In this document: piece after piece, positions 49,992-61,657 of the stretch
Position numbering within the stretch: the stretch's first letter is position 1
Layout: every line of letters begins with the position of its first letter
NCBI GenBank assembly: GCA_944474755.1
Contig: OX104112.1
Location: 20,176,460 to 20,240,459 of the forward strand
Reading direction: 5' to 3'
DNA from: Limnoperna fortunei
Lineage: Eukaryota > Mollusca > Bivalvia > Mytilida > Modiolidae
DNA length: 64,000 bases
The notes under the pieces: generated by a model
The model's database searches: none
Seen by the model: the letters and a program-made list of their open reading frames with translations, nothing else
What the model was told of the DNA's origin: nothing
Translations under genes and position numbers: made by a program

Positions 49992-51049
49992 TGAAAGGTC
50001 ATTTGTTCAAAGAACAAATGTGAGGTCTTTCCCAGTATGGTAAATATGGAGATTCAGTTGACGTTTTGTCTGTTCCTTATTACAAAATGTCACTAGCAGT
50101 CATGAAAATTAGTTGTTTGAGTAAAGCAAGTCATCCCTATTCTCACTACATATGGTTGCTAAGGACTTATGTGACCGTTGCTAGGGACAAATTGTCACTT
50201 CCGGTTGTAAAATGGTGTATTTCACCTAAATACTTCATCCTGATTCTAAATATATATGGTTACTAAGGACTTTTTATAATGGTTACCTTGTTGCTATGGT
50301 GTGACCTTGACCCATGACCTTTGACCTTGGGCTCAAATTGAAGCTCTTTTGAGACTGATCACTTTAGCTATGCATGTTTGCCATATTATCTCTAACCGTT
50401 TTCAAGTTATTAGTCAAAAACCAATCAACCGAAACATGTCAAGGGCAATAACTCCTAAACGGTTCATTTAACAGTTTCGGACTTGTAAGACCAAATGTAG
50501 GTCTCAATGAGAGGAGTATTTTTCCAATTTATTGTCTGCTTCTATCTGTTACGGTTTTCGAGTTGTTATGATAACAAGATTCGAGGCCTAAGGTCGAGGT
50601 CATATCTGAACTTTGACCTTGAGATTTTCTTTAAGGTCATGTCACAGAACAACAAATGGTGAACAACCAAGGTGTTTTCGACTTACGGTTTGTGAGTTTT
50701 GGTGATAACCGGAGTCATTGAAACATTCAAGGTATGCCGCTCGCCTTCGCTCGACAAAATTTTTTGGCCAAATTATGGCACAAAGTTGTCTCAAAAGTTC
50801 CTTAACATTTCTCACTTTTCAGTTTTTCTCTAAATTTTATAGTTTCTGAGTTAACCTGATAACAAGGTTTTCGGTGTTTGGGCAGATAACTCTGTAAAGA
50901 AAAAGTTTTCGGTGTCGCAGGGTCAAATCTGAACAGGTCTTAAGAGTACGATACTTGGTTTGAAAGATCAAAATGATATGTCGCGAACCCTTTTTTATGG
51001 ACTGTTTTGAAAATGTGGCGGAAAAAAAAAGGAAGAATAATAATAATAA
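49992..51049 (+). repeat. Repeat family unit U2 (head B, one module)
   Basis: Head B: GAAAGGTCATTTGTTC-AAA-GAACAAATGTGAGG, then CCCAGTATGGTAAATATGG. It has only one copy of the 156-bp module (from 50413), unlike the other head-B units, which have three. It carries TGACCTTTGACCT (DR1), CTCGCCTTCGCTCGACAAAA and TTTCGGTGTCGCAGGGT, and ends GGAAGAATAATAATAATAAA. Confidence 0.85.
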
Positions 51050-52080
51050 AGATAGGCCATTTGTTCAGAGAACAAATGTGAGGTCTTTCCCGGCATTTTG
51101 TTAGTGTTATTTCTAGTTATATAGAAAAATAATGACTAAACGGTCAGTTACTATGGTTTTAATGTACAAAGCAAATCGTCCAAAGTCAGAAAATGCATGG
51201 TTGCTAAGGACATTTAGTTGGTTGCTATGGACAAAATGCCACTTCCGGTCGTGTAATGACGTATTTCAGTAAAGAACATCATTCTGATTCTAAAAATATA
51301 TGGTTGCTAAGGACTTTTTATAACAGTTACCTTGTTGCTAGGGTATGACCTTGACCTATGACCTTTGACCTTTGGCTCAAATTGAAGCTCTTTTGATACT
51401 GATCACTTTAAACCTATATGTTTACTATATTATCTCTAACCGTTTTCAATTTATAAGTCAAAAACCAATCAACCAAAACATGTCAAGGGCAATAACTCTT
51501 AAACGGTAAATTGAACAGTTTCGGACATTAAAGACCAAATGTAGGTCTCAATGAGAGGAGTATTTTTCCAATTTATTGTCTGCTTCCATCTTTTACGGTT
51601 TTCGAGTTGTTATCATAACAAGATTCGAGGCCTAAGGTTGAGGTCATATCTCAACTTTAACCTTGAGATTTTCCTTAAGGACATGTCACAAAACAACAAA
51701 TGGTGAACAACCAAGGTGTTTTCGACTTCCGGTTTGTGAGTTTTGGTGATGACCGGAGTGATTGAAACATTCAAGGTATACCGCTTGCTTTCGCTCGACA
51801 AAATTTTTTGGCCAAATTATGGCACAAAGTTGTCTCAAAAGTTCCTTAACATTTCTCACTTTTCAGTTTTTCTCTAAATTTTATAGTTTCTGAGTTGTTC
51901 TGATAACAAGGTTTACGGTGTTGGGGCAGATAACTCCGTAAAGAAAAAGTTTTCGGTGTCGCAGGGTGAACACCGAACAGGTCTTAAGAGTTCGATACTT
52001 GGTTTAAAAGATCAAAATGATATGTCGCGAAGTCTTTTTCACAGACTGTTTTGAAATGTGGCGGAAGAAAAAGAATAATA
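51050..52080 (+). repeat. Repeat family unit U3 (head A, one module)
   Basis: Head A: GATAGGCCATTTGTTC-AGA-GAACAAATG, then CCCGGCATTTTGTTAGTG. It has one 156-bp module, DR1 at about 51357-51371, the GCTTTCGCTCGACAAAATTT segment, and the tail GGAAGAAAAAGAATAATA. From about 51166 onward it is nearly identical to U4. Confidence 0.85.
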
Positions 52081-52081
52081 A

Positions 52082-53003
52082 GTACAAAGCAAATCGTCCA
52101 AAGTCAGAAAATGTATGGTTGCTAAGGACATTTAGTTGGTTGCTATGGACCAAATGGCACTTCCGGTCGTGTAATGACGTATTTCAGTAAAGAACATCAT
52201 TCTGATTATAAAAATATATGGTTGCTAAGGACTTTTTATAACAGTTACCTTGTTGCTAGGGTATGACCTTGACCTATGACCTTTGACCTTTGGCTCAAAT
52301 TGAAGCTCTTTTGATACTGATCACTTTAAACCTATATGTTTACTATATTATCTCTAACCGTTTTCAATTTATAAGTCAAAAACCAATCAACCGAAACATG
52401 TCAAGGGCAATAACTCTTAAACGGTAAATTGAACAGTTTCGGACATTAAAGACCAAATGTAGGTCTCAATGAGAGGAGTATTTTTCCAATTTATTGTCTG
52501 CTTCCATCTTTTACGGTTTTCGAGTTGTTATCATAACAAGATTCGAGGCCTAAGGTTGAGGTCATATCTCAACTTTAACCTTGAGATTTTCCTTAAGGAC
52601 ATGTCACAAAACAACAAATGGTGAACAACCAAGGTGTTTTCGACTTCCGGTTTGTGAGTTTTGGTGATGACCGGAGTGATTGAAACATTCAAGGTATACC
52701 GCTCGCTTTCGCTCGACAAAATTTTTTGGCCAAATTATGGCACAAAGTTGTCTCAAAAGTTCCTTAACATTTCTCACTTTTCAGTTTTTCTCTAAATTTT
52801 ATAGTTTCTGAGTTGTTCTGATAACAAGGTTTACGGTGTTGGGGCAGATAACTCCGTAAAGAAAAAGTTTTCGGTGTCGCAGGGTGAACACCGAACAGGT
52901 CTTAAGAGTTCGATACTTGGTTTAAAAGATCAAAATGATATGTCGCGAAGTCTTTTTCACAGACTGTTTTGAAATGTGGCGGAAGAAAAAGAATAAGAAT
53001 AAT
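52082..53003 (+). repeat. Repeat family unit U4 (5'-truncated)
   Basis: It starts abruptly at GTACAAAGCAAATCGTCC, which corresponds to about 51165 inside U3. It lacks the head palindrome and follows directly on the AATA tail of U3. The rest, including the tail, matches U3 almost base for base. Loss of the 5' end with retention of the 3' tail is what target-primed reverse transcription of a LINE-mobilised element produces. Confidence 0.85.
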
Positions 53004-54360
53004 AATGAAAGGTCATTTGTTCAAAGAACAAATGTGAGGTCTTTCCCGGTATGGTAAATAAGGGGATTCTGTTGACGTTTTGTCTGTTCCTCATTACAAA
53101 ATGTCACTAGCAGTCATGAAAATTGGTTATTTGAGTAAAGCAAGTCATCCCTATTCACACTTCATATGGTTGCTAAGTACTTTTGTGACCGTTGCTAGGG
53201 ACAAATTGTCACTTCCGGTTGTAAAATAATGTATTCCACCTAAATACTTCATCCTGATTCTAAATATATAGGGTAACTAAGGACTTTTTATGATGGTTAC
53301 CTTGTTGCTATGGTGTGACCTTGACCCATGACCTTTGACCTTGGGCTCAAATTGAAGCTCTTTTCATACTGATCACTTTAGCTATACATGTTTACCATAT
53401 TATCTCTAACCGTTTTCAAGTTATTAGTCAAAAACCAATCAACCGAAACATGTCAAGGGCAATAACTCCTAAACGGTTCATTGAAAAATTTTTGACATAA
53501 TAGACCAATTGTAGGTCTCAATAAGAGGAGTATTTTTCCAATTTATTGTCTGCTTCTATCTTTTACAGTTTTCGAGTTATAAGTCAAAAACCAATCAACC
53601 GAATCATGCCAAGGGCAATAACTCCTAAACGAGTCATTGAATAATTTTTGACATTAAAGACCCATTGTAGGTCGCAATGAGAGGAGTAGTTTTCCAATTT
53701 ATTGTTTGCTTCTATTCTTTACGGTTTTCGAGTTATAAGTCAAAAACCAATCAACCGGAACATGTCAAGGGCAATAACTCCTGAACGGTTCATTGAACAG
53801 TTTTGGACATAAAAGACCAAATGTAGGTCTCAATAAGAGGAGTATTTTTCCAATTTATTGTCTGCTTCCATCTTTTACGGTTTTCGAGTTATTATGATAA
53901 CAAGATTCGAGGCCTAAGGTTGAGGTCATATCTGAACTTTGACCTTAAGATTTTCTTTAAGGTCATGTCACAGAACAACAAATGGTGAACAGCCAAGGTG
54001 TTTCTGACTTCCAGTTTGTGAGTTTTAGTGATGACCGAAGTCATTGAAACATTCAAGGTATACCGCTCGCTTTCGCTCGACAAAATTTTTTGGCCAAATT
54101 ATGGCACAAAGTTGTCTCAAAAGTTCCTTAACATTTGTCACTTTTCAGTTTTTATCTAAATTTCATAGTTTCTGAGTTGTTCTGATAACAATGTTTTCGG
54201 TGTTGGGGCAGATAACTCTGTAAAGAAAAAGTTTTCGGTGTCGCAGGGTGAACACCGAACAGGTCTTAAGAGTTCGATACTTGGTTTAAAAGATCAAAAT
54301 GATATGTCGCGAAGTCTTTTTCACAGACTGTTTTGAAATGTGGCGGAAGAAAAAGAATAA

Positions 54361-54397
<37 letters not shown>
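53004..54397 (+). repeat. Repeat family unit U5 (head B, three modules)
   Basis: Head B begins GAAAGGTCATTTG. The 156-bp module (GTCAAAAACCAATCAACC ... TTTTCGAGTTATAA) is present three times, starting at 53427, 53583 and 53739. It has a DR1 motif near 53329-53342 and ends in an uninterrupted (AAT)n tail of about 12 units at 54361-54397. Confidence 0.88.
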
Positions 54398-54497
54398 CAG
54401 AAGAAATACAGTAAGGTCTTCCCACTGGAAGTGGGAAAGACCTTAATAATCAGAAGAAATACAGTAAGGTCTTCCCACTGGAAGTGGGAAAGACCTT
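54398..54497. repeat. Two snap-back hairpin modules (47 bp each)
   Basis: The 47-bp module CAGAAGAAATACAGTAAGGT + CTTCCCACTGGAAGTGGG + AAAGACCTT occurs at 54398-54444 and 54451-54497, separated by AATAAT. Inside each, AAGGTCTTCCCACT pairs with AGTGGGAAAGACCTT around GGA, with one unpaired A, forming a tight hairpin. Single copies follow U7, U8, U10 and U11. Confidence 0.85.
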
Positions 54498-55866
54498 AAT
54501 GAAAGGTCATTTGTTCAAAGAACAAATGTGAGGTCTTTCCCGGTATGGTAAATAAGGGGATTCTGTTGACGTTTTGTCTGTTCCTTATTACAAAATGTCA
54601 CTAACAGTCATGAAAATTGGTATTTGAGTAAAGCAAGTCATCCCTATTCACACTTCATATGGTTGCTAAGTACTTTTGTGACCGTTGCTAGGGACAAATT
54701 GTCACTTCCGGTTGTAAAATAATGTATTCCACCTAAATACTTCATTCTGATTCTAAATATATAGGGTAACTAAGGACTTTTTATGATGGTTACCTTGTTG
54801 CTATGGTGTGACCTTGACCCATGACCTTTGACCTTGGGCTCAAATTGAAGCTCTTTTCATACTGATCACTTTAGCTATACATGTTTACCATATTATCTCT
54901 AACCGTTTTCAAGTTATTAGTCAAAAACCAATCAACCGAAACATGTCAAGGGCAATAACTCCTAAACGGTTCATTGAACAATTTTTGACATATAGACCAA
55001 TTGTAGGTCTCAATAAGAGGAGTATTTTTCTAATTTATTGTCTGCTTCTATCTTTTACGGTTTTCAAGTTACAAGTCAAAAACCAATCAACCGAATCATG
55101 TCAAGGGCAATAACTCCTAAACTGTTCATTGAATAATTTTTGACATTATAGACCAATTGTAGGTCGCAGTGAGAGGAGTAGTTTTCCAATTTATTGTTTG
55201 CTTCTATTCTTTACGGTTTTCGAGTTATAAGTCAAAAACCAATCAACCGGAACATGTCAAGGGCAATAACTCCTAAACGGTTCATTGAACAGTTTTGGAC
55301 ATTAAAGACCAAATGTAGGTCTCAATAAGAGGAGTATTTTTCCAATTTATTGTCTGCTTCCATCTTTTACGGTTTTCGAGTTATTATGATAACAAGATTC
55401 GAGGCCTAAGGTTGAGGTCATATCTGAACTTTGACCTTGAGATTTTCTTTAAGGTCATGTCACAGAACAACAAATGGTGAACAGCCAAGGTGTTTCCGAC
55501 TTCCAGTTTGTGAGTTTTAGTGATGACCGGTGTCATTGAAACATTCAAGGTATACCGCTCGCCTTCGCTCGACAAAATTTTTTGGCCAAATTATGGCACA
55601 AAGTTGTCTCAAAAGTTCCTTAACATTTCTCACTTTTCAGTTTTTCTCTAAATTTTATAGTTTCTGAGTTGTTCTGATAACAAGGTTTTCGGTGTTTGGG
55701 CAGATAACTCCGTAAAGAAAAAGTTTCCGGTGTCGCAGGGTGAACACCGAACAGTTCTTAAGAGTACGATACTTGGTTTAAAAGATCAAAATGAGATGTC
55801 GCGAAGTCTTTTTCACAGACTGTTTTGAAATGTGGCGGAAGAAAAAAAATAAGAATAATAATAATA
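54498..55866 (+). repeat. Repeat family unit U6 (head B, three modules)
   Basis: Same architecture as U5, with modules starting near 54921, 55076 and 55230, a DR1 motif near 54821-54834 and the tail GAAAAAAAATAAGAATAATA. Close in sequence to U5 but with a shorter tail and no hairpin module. Confidence 0.88.
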
Positions 55867-56908
55867 AAGATAGGCCATTTGTTCAGAGAACAAATGTGAG
55901 GTCTTTCCCGGCATTTTGTTAGTGTTATGTCTAGGTATATAGTTGCTAATGACTTAAAGGTCAGTTATTATGGTTTTAATGTACAAAGCAAGTCGTCTTA
56001 AGTCAGAAAATGTATGGTTGCTAAGGACATTTAGGTGGTTGCTATGGACAAAATGCCACTTCCGGTCGTGATATGATTTATCTCAGTAAAGAACATCATT
56101 CTGATTCTAAAAATATATGGTTGCTAAGGACTTTGTATAACAGTTACCTTGTTGCTAGGGTATGACCTTGACCAATGACCTTTGACCTTTGGCTCAAATT
56201 GAAGCTCTTTTGATACTGATCACTTTAAACCTATATGTTTACTATATTATCTCTAACCGTTTTCAATTTATATGTCAAAAACCAATCAACCGAAACATGT
56301 CAAGGGCAATAACTCTTAAACGGTAAATTGAACAGTTTCGGACATAAAAGACCAAATGTAGGTCTCAATGAGAGGAGTATTTTTCCAATTTGTTGTCTGC
56401 TTCCATCTTTTACGGTTTTCGAGTTGTTATGATAACAAGATTCGAGGCCTAAGGTTGAGGTCATATGTAAACTTTAACCTTGAGATTTTCCTTAAGGTTA
56501 TGTCACAAAACAACAAATGGTGAACAACCAAGGTGTTTTCGACTTCCGGTTTGTGAGTTTTGGTGATGGCCTGAGTGATTGAAACATTCAAGGTATACCG
56601 CTCGCTTTCGCTCGACAAAATTTTTTGGGCAAATTATGGCACAAAGTTGTCTCAAAAGTTCCTTAACATTTCTCACTTTTCAGTTTTTCTCTAAATTTTA
56701 TAGTTTCTGAGTTGTTCTGATAACAAGGTTTACGGTGTTGGGGCAGATAACTCCGTAAAGAAAAAGTTTTCGGTGTCGCAGGGTGAACACCGAACAGGTC
56801 TTAAGAGTTCGATACTTGGTTTAAAAGATCAAAATGATATGTCGCGAAGTCTTTTTCACAGACTGTTTTGAAATGTGGCGGAAGAAAAAGAATAAGAATA
56901 ATAATAAT
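55867..56908 (+). repeat. Repeat family unit U7 (head A, one module)
   Basis: Head A (GATAGGCCATTTGTTC-AGA-GAACAAATG, then GGCATTTTGTTAGTGTTATG), one 156-bp module from 56273, DR1 near 56175-56188, and a tail of GAATAAGAATAATAATAAT. Confidence 0.87.
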
Positions 56909-56955
56909 CAGAAGAAATACAGTAAGGTCTTCCCACTGGAAGTGGGAAAGACCTT
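56909..56955. repeat. Snap-back hairpin module after U7
   Basis: A 47-bp module identical in structure to those at 54398. It begins right after the AAT tail of U7 and touches the next head (AAAGATAGGCCATTTG). Confidence 0.85.
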
Positions 56956-58286
56956 AAAGATAGGCCATTTGTTCAGAGAACAAATGTGAGGTCTTTCCCG
57001 GCATTTTGTTAGTGTTATGTCTAGGTATATAGTTGCTAATGACGTAACGGTCAGTTACTATGGTTTTAATGTACAAAGCAAGTCGTCCCAAGTCAGAAAA
57101 GGTATGGTTGCTAAGGACATTTAGTTGGTTGCTATGGACAAAATGACACTTCCGGTCGTGTAATTACATATTTCAGTAAAGAACATCATTCTGATTCTAA
57201 AAATATATGGTTGCTAAGGACTTTTTATAACAGTTACCTTGTTGCTATGGTATGACCTTGACCTATGACCTTTGACCTTTGGCTCAAATTGAAGCTCTTT
57301 TGATACTGATCACTTTACACCTATATGTTTACTATATTATCTCTAACCGTTTTCAAGTTATTAGTCAAAAACCAATCAACCGAAACATGTCAAGGGCAAT
57401 AACTCCTAAACGGTTCATTGAACAATTTTTGACATAAAAGACCAATTGTAGGTCTCAATAAGTGGAGTATTTTTCCAATTTATTGTCTGCTGCTATCTTT
57501 TACACTTTTCGAGTTATAAGTCAAAAACCAATTGACCAAAACATGTCAAGGGCAATAACTCCTAAACGGTTCTTTGAATAATTTTTGACATTATAGACCA
57601 ATTGTAGGTCGCAATGAGAGGAGTATTTTTCCAATTTATTGTTTGCTTCTATTCTTTACGGTTTTCGAGTTATAGGTCAAAAACCAATCAACCGGAACAT
57701 GTCAAGGGCAATAACTCCTAAACGGTAAATTGAACAGTTTTGGACATAAAAGACCAAATGTAGGTCTCAATAAGAGGAGTATTTTTCCAATTTATTGTCT
57801 GCTTCCATCTTTTACGGTTTTCGAGTTATTATGATAACAAGATTCGAGGCCTAAGGTCGAGGTCTAACTGAACTTTGACCTTGAGATTTTCTTTAAGGTC
57901 ATGTCACAAAACAATAAATGGTGAACAGCCAAGGTGTTTCCGACTTCCAGTTTGTGAGTTTTAGTGATGACCGGAGTGATTGAAACATTCAAGGTATACC
58001 GCTCGCCTTCGCTCGACAAAATTTTTTGGTCAAATTATGGTACAAAGTTGTCTCAAAAGTTCCTTAACATTTCTCACTTTTCAGTTTTTGTCTAAATTGT
58101 ATAGTTTCTGAGTTGTTCTGATAACAAGGTTTTCGGTGTTTGGGCAGATAACTCTGTAAAGAAAAAGTTTTCGGTGTCGCAGGGTAAATTCTAATCAGGG
58201 TTTAAGTGTACGATACTTGGTATAAAAGATGAAAATGATATGTCGCGAAGTCTTTTCTACAGACTTGGCGGAAGAAAAAAAAATAA

Positions 58287-58323
<37 letters not shown>
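56956..58323 (+). repeat. Repeat family unit U8 (mosaic: head A, three modules)
   Basis: The first part (GATAGGCCATTTG, GGCATTTTGTTAGTG, AATGTACAAAGCAAGTCG) is head A. From about 57350 it carries three 156-bp modules (near 57364, 57518 and 57677), which otherwise go with head B. It is therefore a recombinant between subfamilies. A deletion (GAGGTCTAACTGAAC at about 57860) is shared with U11. The tail is an (AAT)n run of about 12 units. Confidence 0.87.
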
Positions 58324-58370
58324 CAGAAGAAATACAATAAGGTCTTCCCACTGGAAGTGGGAAAGACCTT
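58324..58370. repeat. Snap-back hairpin module after U8
   Basis: The 47-bp module with ATACAATAAGG in place of ATACAGTAAGG. The same variant occurs after U11, which links the U8 and U11 3' ends. Confidence 0.85.
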
Positions 58371-59680
58371 AATGAAAGGTCATTTGTTCAAAGAACAAAT
58401 GTGAGGTCTTTCCCGGTATGGTAAATAAGGCGATTGTGTGACGTTTTGTCTGTTCCTCATTACAAAATGTCACTAGCAGTCATGAAAATTAGTTATTTGA
58501 GTAAAGCAAGTCATCCCTATTCAAACTTCATATGGTTGCTAAGTACTTTTGTGACCGTTGCTAGGGACAAATTGTCACTTCCGGTTGTAAAATAGCGTAT
58601 TCCACCTAAATACGTCATCCTGATTCTAAATATATAGGGTAACTAAGGACTTTTTATGATGGTTACCTTGTTGCTATGGTGTGACCTTGACCCATGACCT
58701 TTGACCTTGGGCTCAAATTGAAGCTCTTTTCATACTGATCACTTTAGCTACGCATGTTTACCATATTATCTCTAACCGTTTTCAAGTTATTAGTCAAAAA
58801 CCAATCAACCGAAACATGTCAAGGGCAATAACTCCTAAACGGTTCATTGAACAATTTTTGACATAATAGACCAATTGTAGGTCTCAATAAGAGGAGTATT
58901 TTTCCAATTTATTGTCTGCTTCTATCTTTTACAGTTTTCGAGTTATAAGTCAAAAACCAATCAACCGAATCATGTCAAGGGCAATAACTCCTAAACGGTT
59001 CATTGAATAATTTTTGACATTATAGACCAATTGTAGGCCGCAATGAGAGGAATAGTTTTCCAATTCATTGTTTGCTTCTATTCTTTACGGTTTTCGAGTT
59101 ATAAGTCAAAAACCAATCAACCGGAACATGTCAAGGGCAATAACTCCTAAACGGTAAATTGAACAGTTTCGGACATTAAAGACCAAATGTAGGTCTCAAT
59201 GAAAGGAGTATTTTTCCAATTTATTGTCTGCTTCCATCTTTTACGGTTTTCGAGTTGTTATGATAACAAGATTCGAGGCCTAAGGTTGAGGTCATATCTA
59301 AACTTTAACCTTGAGATTTTCCTTAAGGTCATATCACAGAACAATAAATGGTGAACAGCCAAGGTGTTTTCGACTTCCGGTTTGTGAGTTTTGGTGACAA
59401 CCGGAGTCCATGAAACATTCAAGTAATACTGCTCGCCTCCGCTCGACAAAATTTTTTGGTCAAATTATGGCACAAAGTTGTCTCAAAAGTTCCTTAACAT
59501 TTCTCACTTTTCAGTTTTTCTCTAAATTTTATAGTTTCGGAGTTGTTCTGATAACAAGGTTTTTGGTGTTGGGGCAGATAACTCTGTAAAGAAAAAGTTT
59601 TCGGTGTCGAAGGGTGAACACCGAATAGGACTTAAGAGTACGATACTTGGTATAAAAGATCTCAATGATATGTCGCGAAC
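58371..59680 (+). repeat. Repeat family unit U9 (head B, three modules, no tail)
   Basis: Head B and three modules (near 58794, 58949 and 59104), with DR1 near 58694-58707. It breaks off at TGTCGCGAA (59679) without the GGAAGAAAAAG-(AAT)n tail and joins the interior of another copy. Confidence 0.85.
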
Positions 59681-60196
59681 TCCATCTTTTACGGTTTTCG
59701 AGTTGTTATGAAAACAAGATTCGAGGCCTAAGGTTGAGGTCATATCTAAACTTTAACCTTGAGATTTTCCTTAAGGTCATGTCACAGAACAACAAATGGT
59801 GAACAGCCAAGGTGTTTTCGACTTCCGGTTTGTGAGTTTTGGTGATGAACGGAGTGATTGAAACATTCAAGGTATACCGCTCGCCTTCGCTCGACAAAAT
59901 TTTTTGGTCAAATTATGGTACAAAGTTGTCTCAAAAGTTCCTTAACATTTCTCACTTTTCAGTTTTTCTCTAAATTTTATAGTTACTGAGTTGTTCTGAT
60001 AACAAGGTTTTCGGTGTTTGGGCAGATAACTCTGTAAAGAAAAAGTTTTCGGTGTCGCAGGGTAAATTCCAATCAGGGTTTAAGTGTACGATACTTGGTA
60101 TAAAAGATGAAAATGATATGTCGCGAAGTCTTTTTCACAGACTGTTTTGAAATGTGGCGGAAGAAAAAGAATAAGAATAATAATAATAATAATAAT
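59681..60196 (+). repeat. Repeat family unit U10 (internal start)
   Basis: It starts inside a unit at TCCATCTTTTACGGTTTTCG, has no head, no DR1 and no complete 156-bp module, and runs to a normal (AAT)n tail. The junction with U9 has no AAT tract, so unequal recombination or an internal duplication explains it better than retroposition. Confidence 0.83.
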
Positions 60197-60243
60197 CAGA
60201 AGAAATACAGTAAGGTCTTCCCACTGGAAGTGGGAAAGACCTT
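60197..60243. repeat. Snap-back hairpin module after U10
   Basis: The 47-bp CAGAAGAAATACAGTAAGG hairpin module, directly after the AAT tail and before the next head B. Confidence 0.85.
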
Positions 60244-61610
60244 AATGAAAGGTCATTTGTTCAAAGAACAAATGTGAGGTCTTTCCCGGTATGGTAAATA
60301 AGGGGATTCTGTTGACGTTTTGTCTGTTCCTCATCACAAAATGTCACTAGCAGTCATGAAAATTAGTTATTTGACTAAAGCAAGTCATCCCTATTCACAC
60401 TTCATATGGTTGCTAAGTACTTTTGTGACCGTTGCTAGGGACAAATTGTCACTTCCGGTTCTAAAATAATGTATTCCACCTAAATACTTCATCCTGATTC
60501 TAAATATATAGGGTAACTAAGGACTTTTTATGATGGTTACCTTGTTGCTATGGTGTGACCTTGACCCATGACCTTAGACCTTGGGCTCAAATTGAAGCTC
60601 TTTTCATACTGATCACTTAAGCTACACATGTTTACCATATTATCTCTAACCGTTTTCAAATTATTAGTCAAAAACCAATCAACCGAAACATGTCAAGGGC
60701 AATAACTCCTAAACGGTTCATTGAACAATTTTTGACATAAAGACCAATTGTAGGTATCAATAAGAGGAGTATTTTTCCAATTTATTGTCTGCTTCTATCT
60801 TTTACAGTTTTCGAGTTAGAAGTCAAAAACCAATCAACCAAAACATGTCAAGGGCAATAACTCCTAAACGGTTCATTGAATAATTGTTTACATTATAGAC
60901 CAATTGTAGGTCGCAATGAGAGGAGTATTTTTCCAATTTATTGTTTGCTTCTATTCTTTACGGTTTTCGAGTTATATGTCAAAAACCAATCAACCGGAAC
61001 ATGTCAAGGGCAATAACTCCTAAACGGTAAATTGAACAGTTTTGGACATAAAAGACCAAATGTAGGTCTCAATAAGAGGAGTATTTTTCCAATTTATTGT
61101 CTGCTTCCATCTTTTACGGTTTTCGAGTTATTATGATAACAAGATTCGAGGCCTAAGGTCGAGGTCTAACTGAACTTTGACCTTGAGATTTTCTTTAAGG
61201 TCATGTCACAAAACAATAAATGGTGAACAGCCAAGGTGTTTCCGACTTCCAGTTTGTGAGTTTTAGTGATGACCGGAGTGATTGAAACATTCAAGGTATA
61301 CCGCTCGCCTTCGCTCGACAAAATTTTTTGGTCAAATTATGGTACAAAGTTGTCTCAAAAGTTCCTTAACATTTCTCACTTTTCAGTTTTTGTCTAAATT
61401 TTATAGTTTCTGAGTTGTTCTGATAACAAGGTTTTCGGTGTTTGGGCAGATAACTCTGTAAAGAAAAAGTTTTCGGTGTCGCAGGGTAAATTCTAATCAG
61501 GGTTTAAGTGTACGATACTTGAAATAAAAGATGAAAATGATATGTCGCGAAGTCTTTTCTACAGACTTGGCGGAAGAAAAAAAAATAAGAATAATAATAA
61601 TAATAATAAT
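60244..61610 (+). repeat. Repeat family unit U11 (head B, three modules)
   Basis: Head B, modules near 60667, 60822 and 60977. The DR1 motif is mutated here (ACCTTAGACC at about 60571). It shares the GAGGTCTAACTGAAC deletion and the CTACAGACTTGGCGG tail deletion with U8, so the two have a common recent 3' ancestor. Confidence 0.86.
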
Positions 61611-61657
61611 CAGAAGAAATACAATAAGGTCTTCCCACTGGAAGTGGGAAAGACCTT
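61611..61657. repeat. Snap-back hairpin module after U11
   Basis: The 47-bp module with the ATACAATAAGG variant seen after U8. Confidence 0.85.

Noticed and set aside
49995..50025. Glucocorticoid-type response element at the head palindrome
   Set aside because: The arrangement is TGTTC-n3-GAACA, the everted order, not the AGAACA-n3-TGTTCT consensus.
51613..59897. Conserved 62-63-codon minus-strand frame starting MSSE in seven repeat units
   Set aside because: It starts at TTG and lies in a repeat with matching similarity outside the frame. Changes between copies are often non-synonymous, and U2, U8 and U11 break it. Similarity by shared descent explains it better than a small protein, although a formal dN/dS test would settle this.
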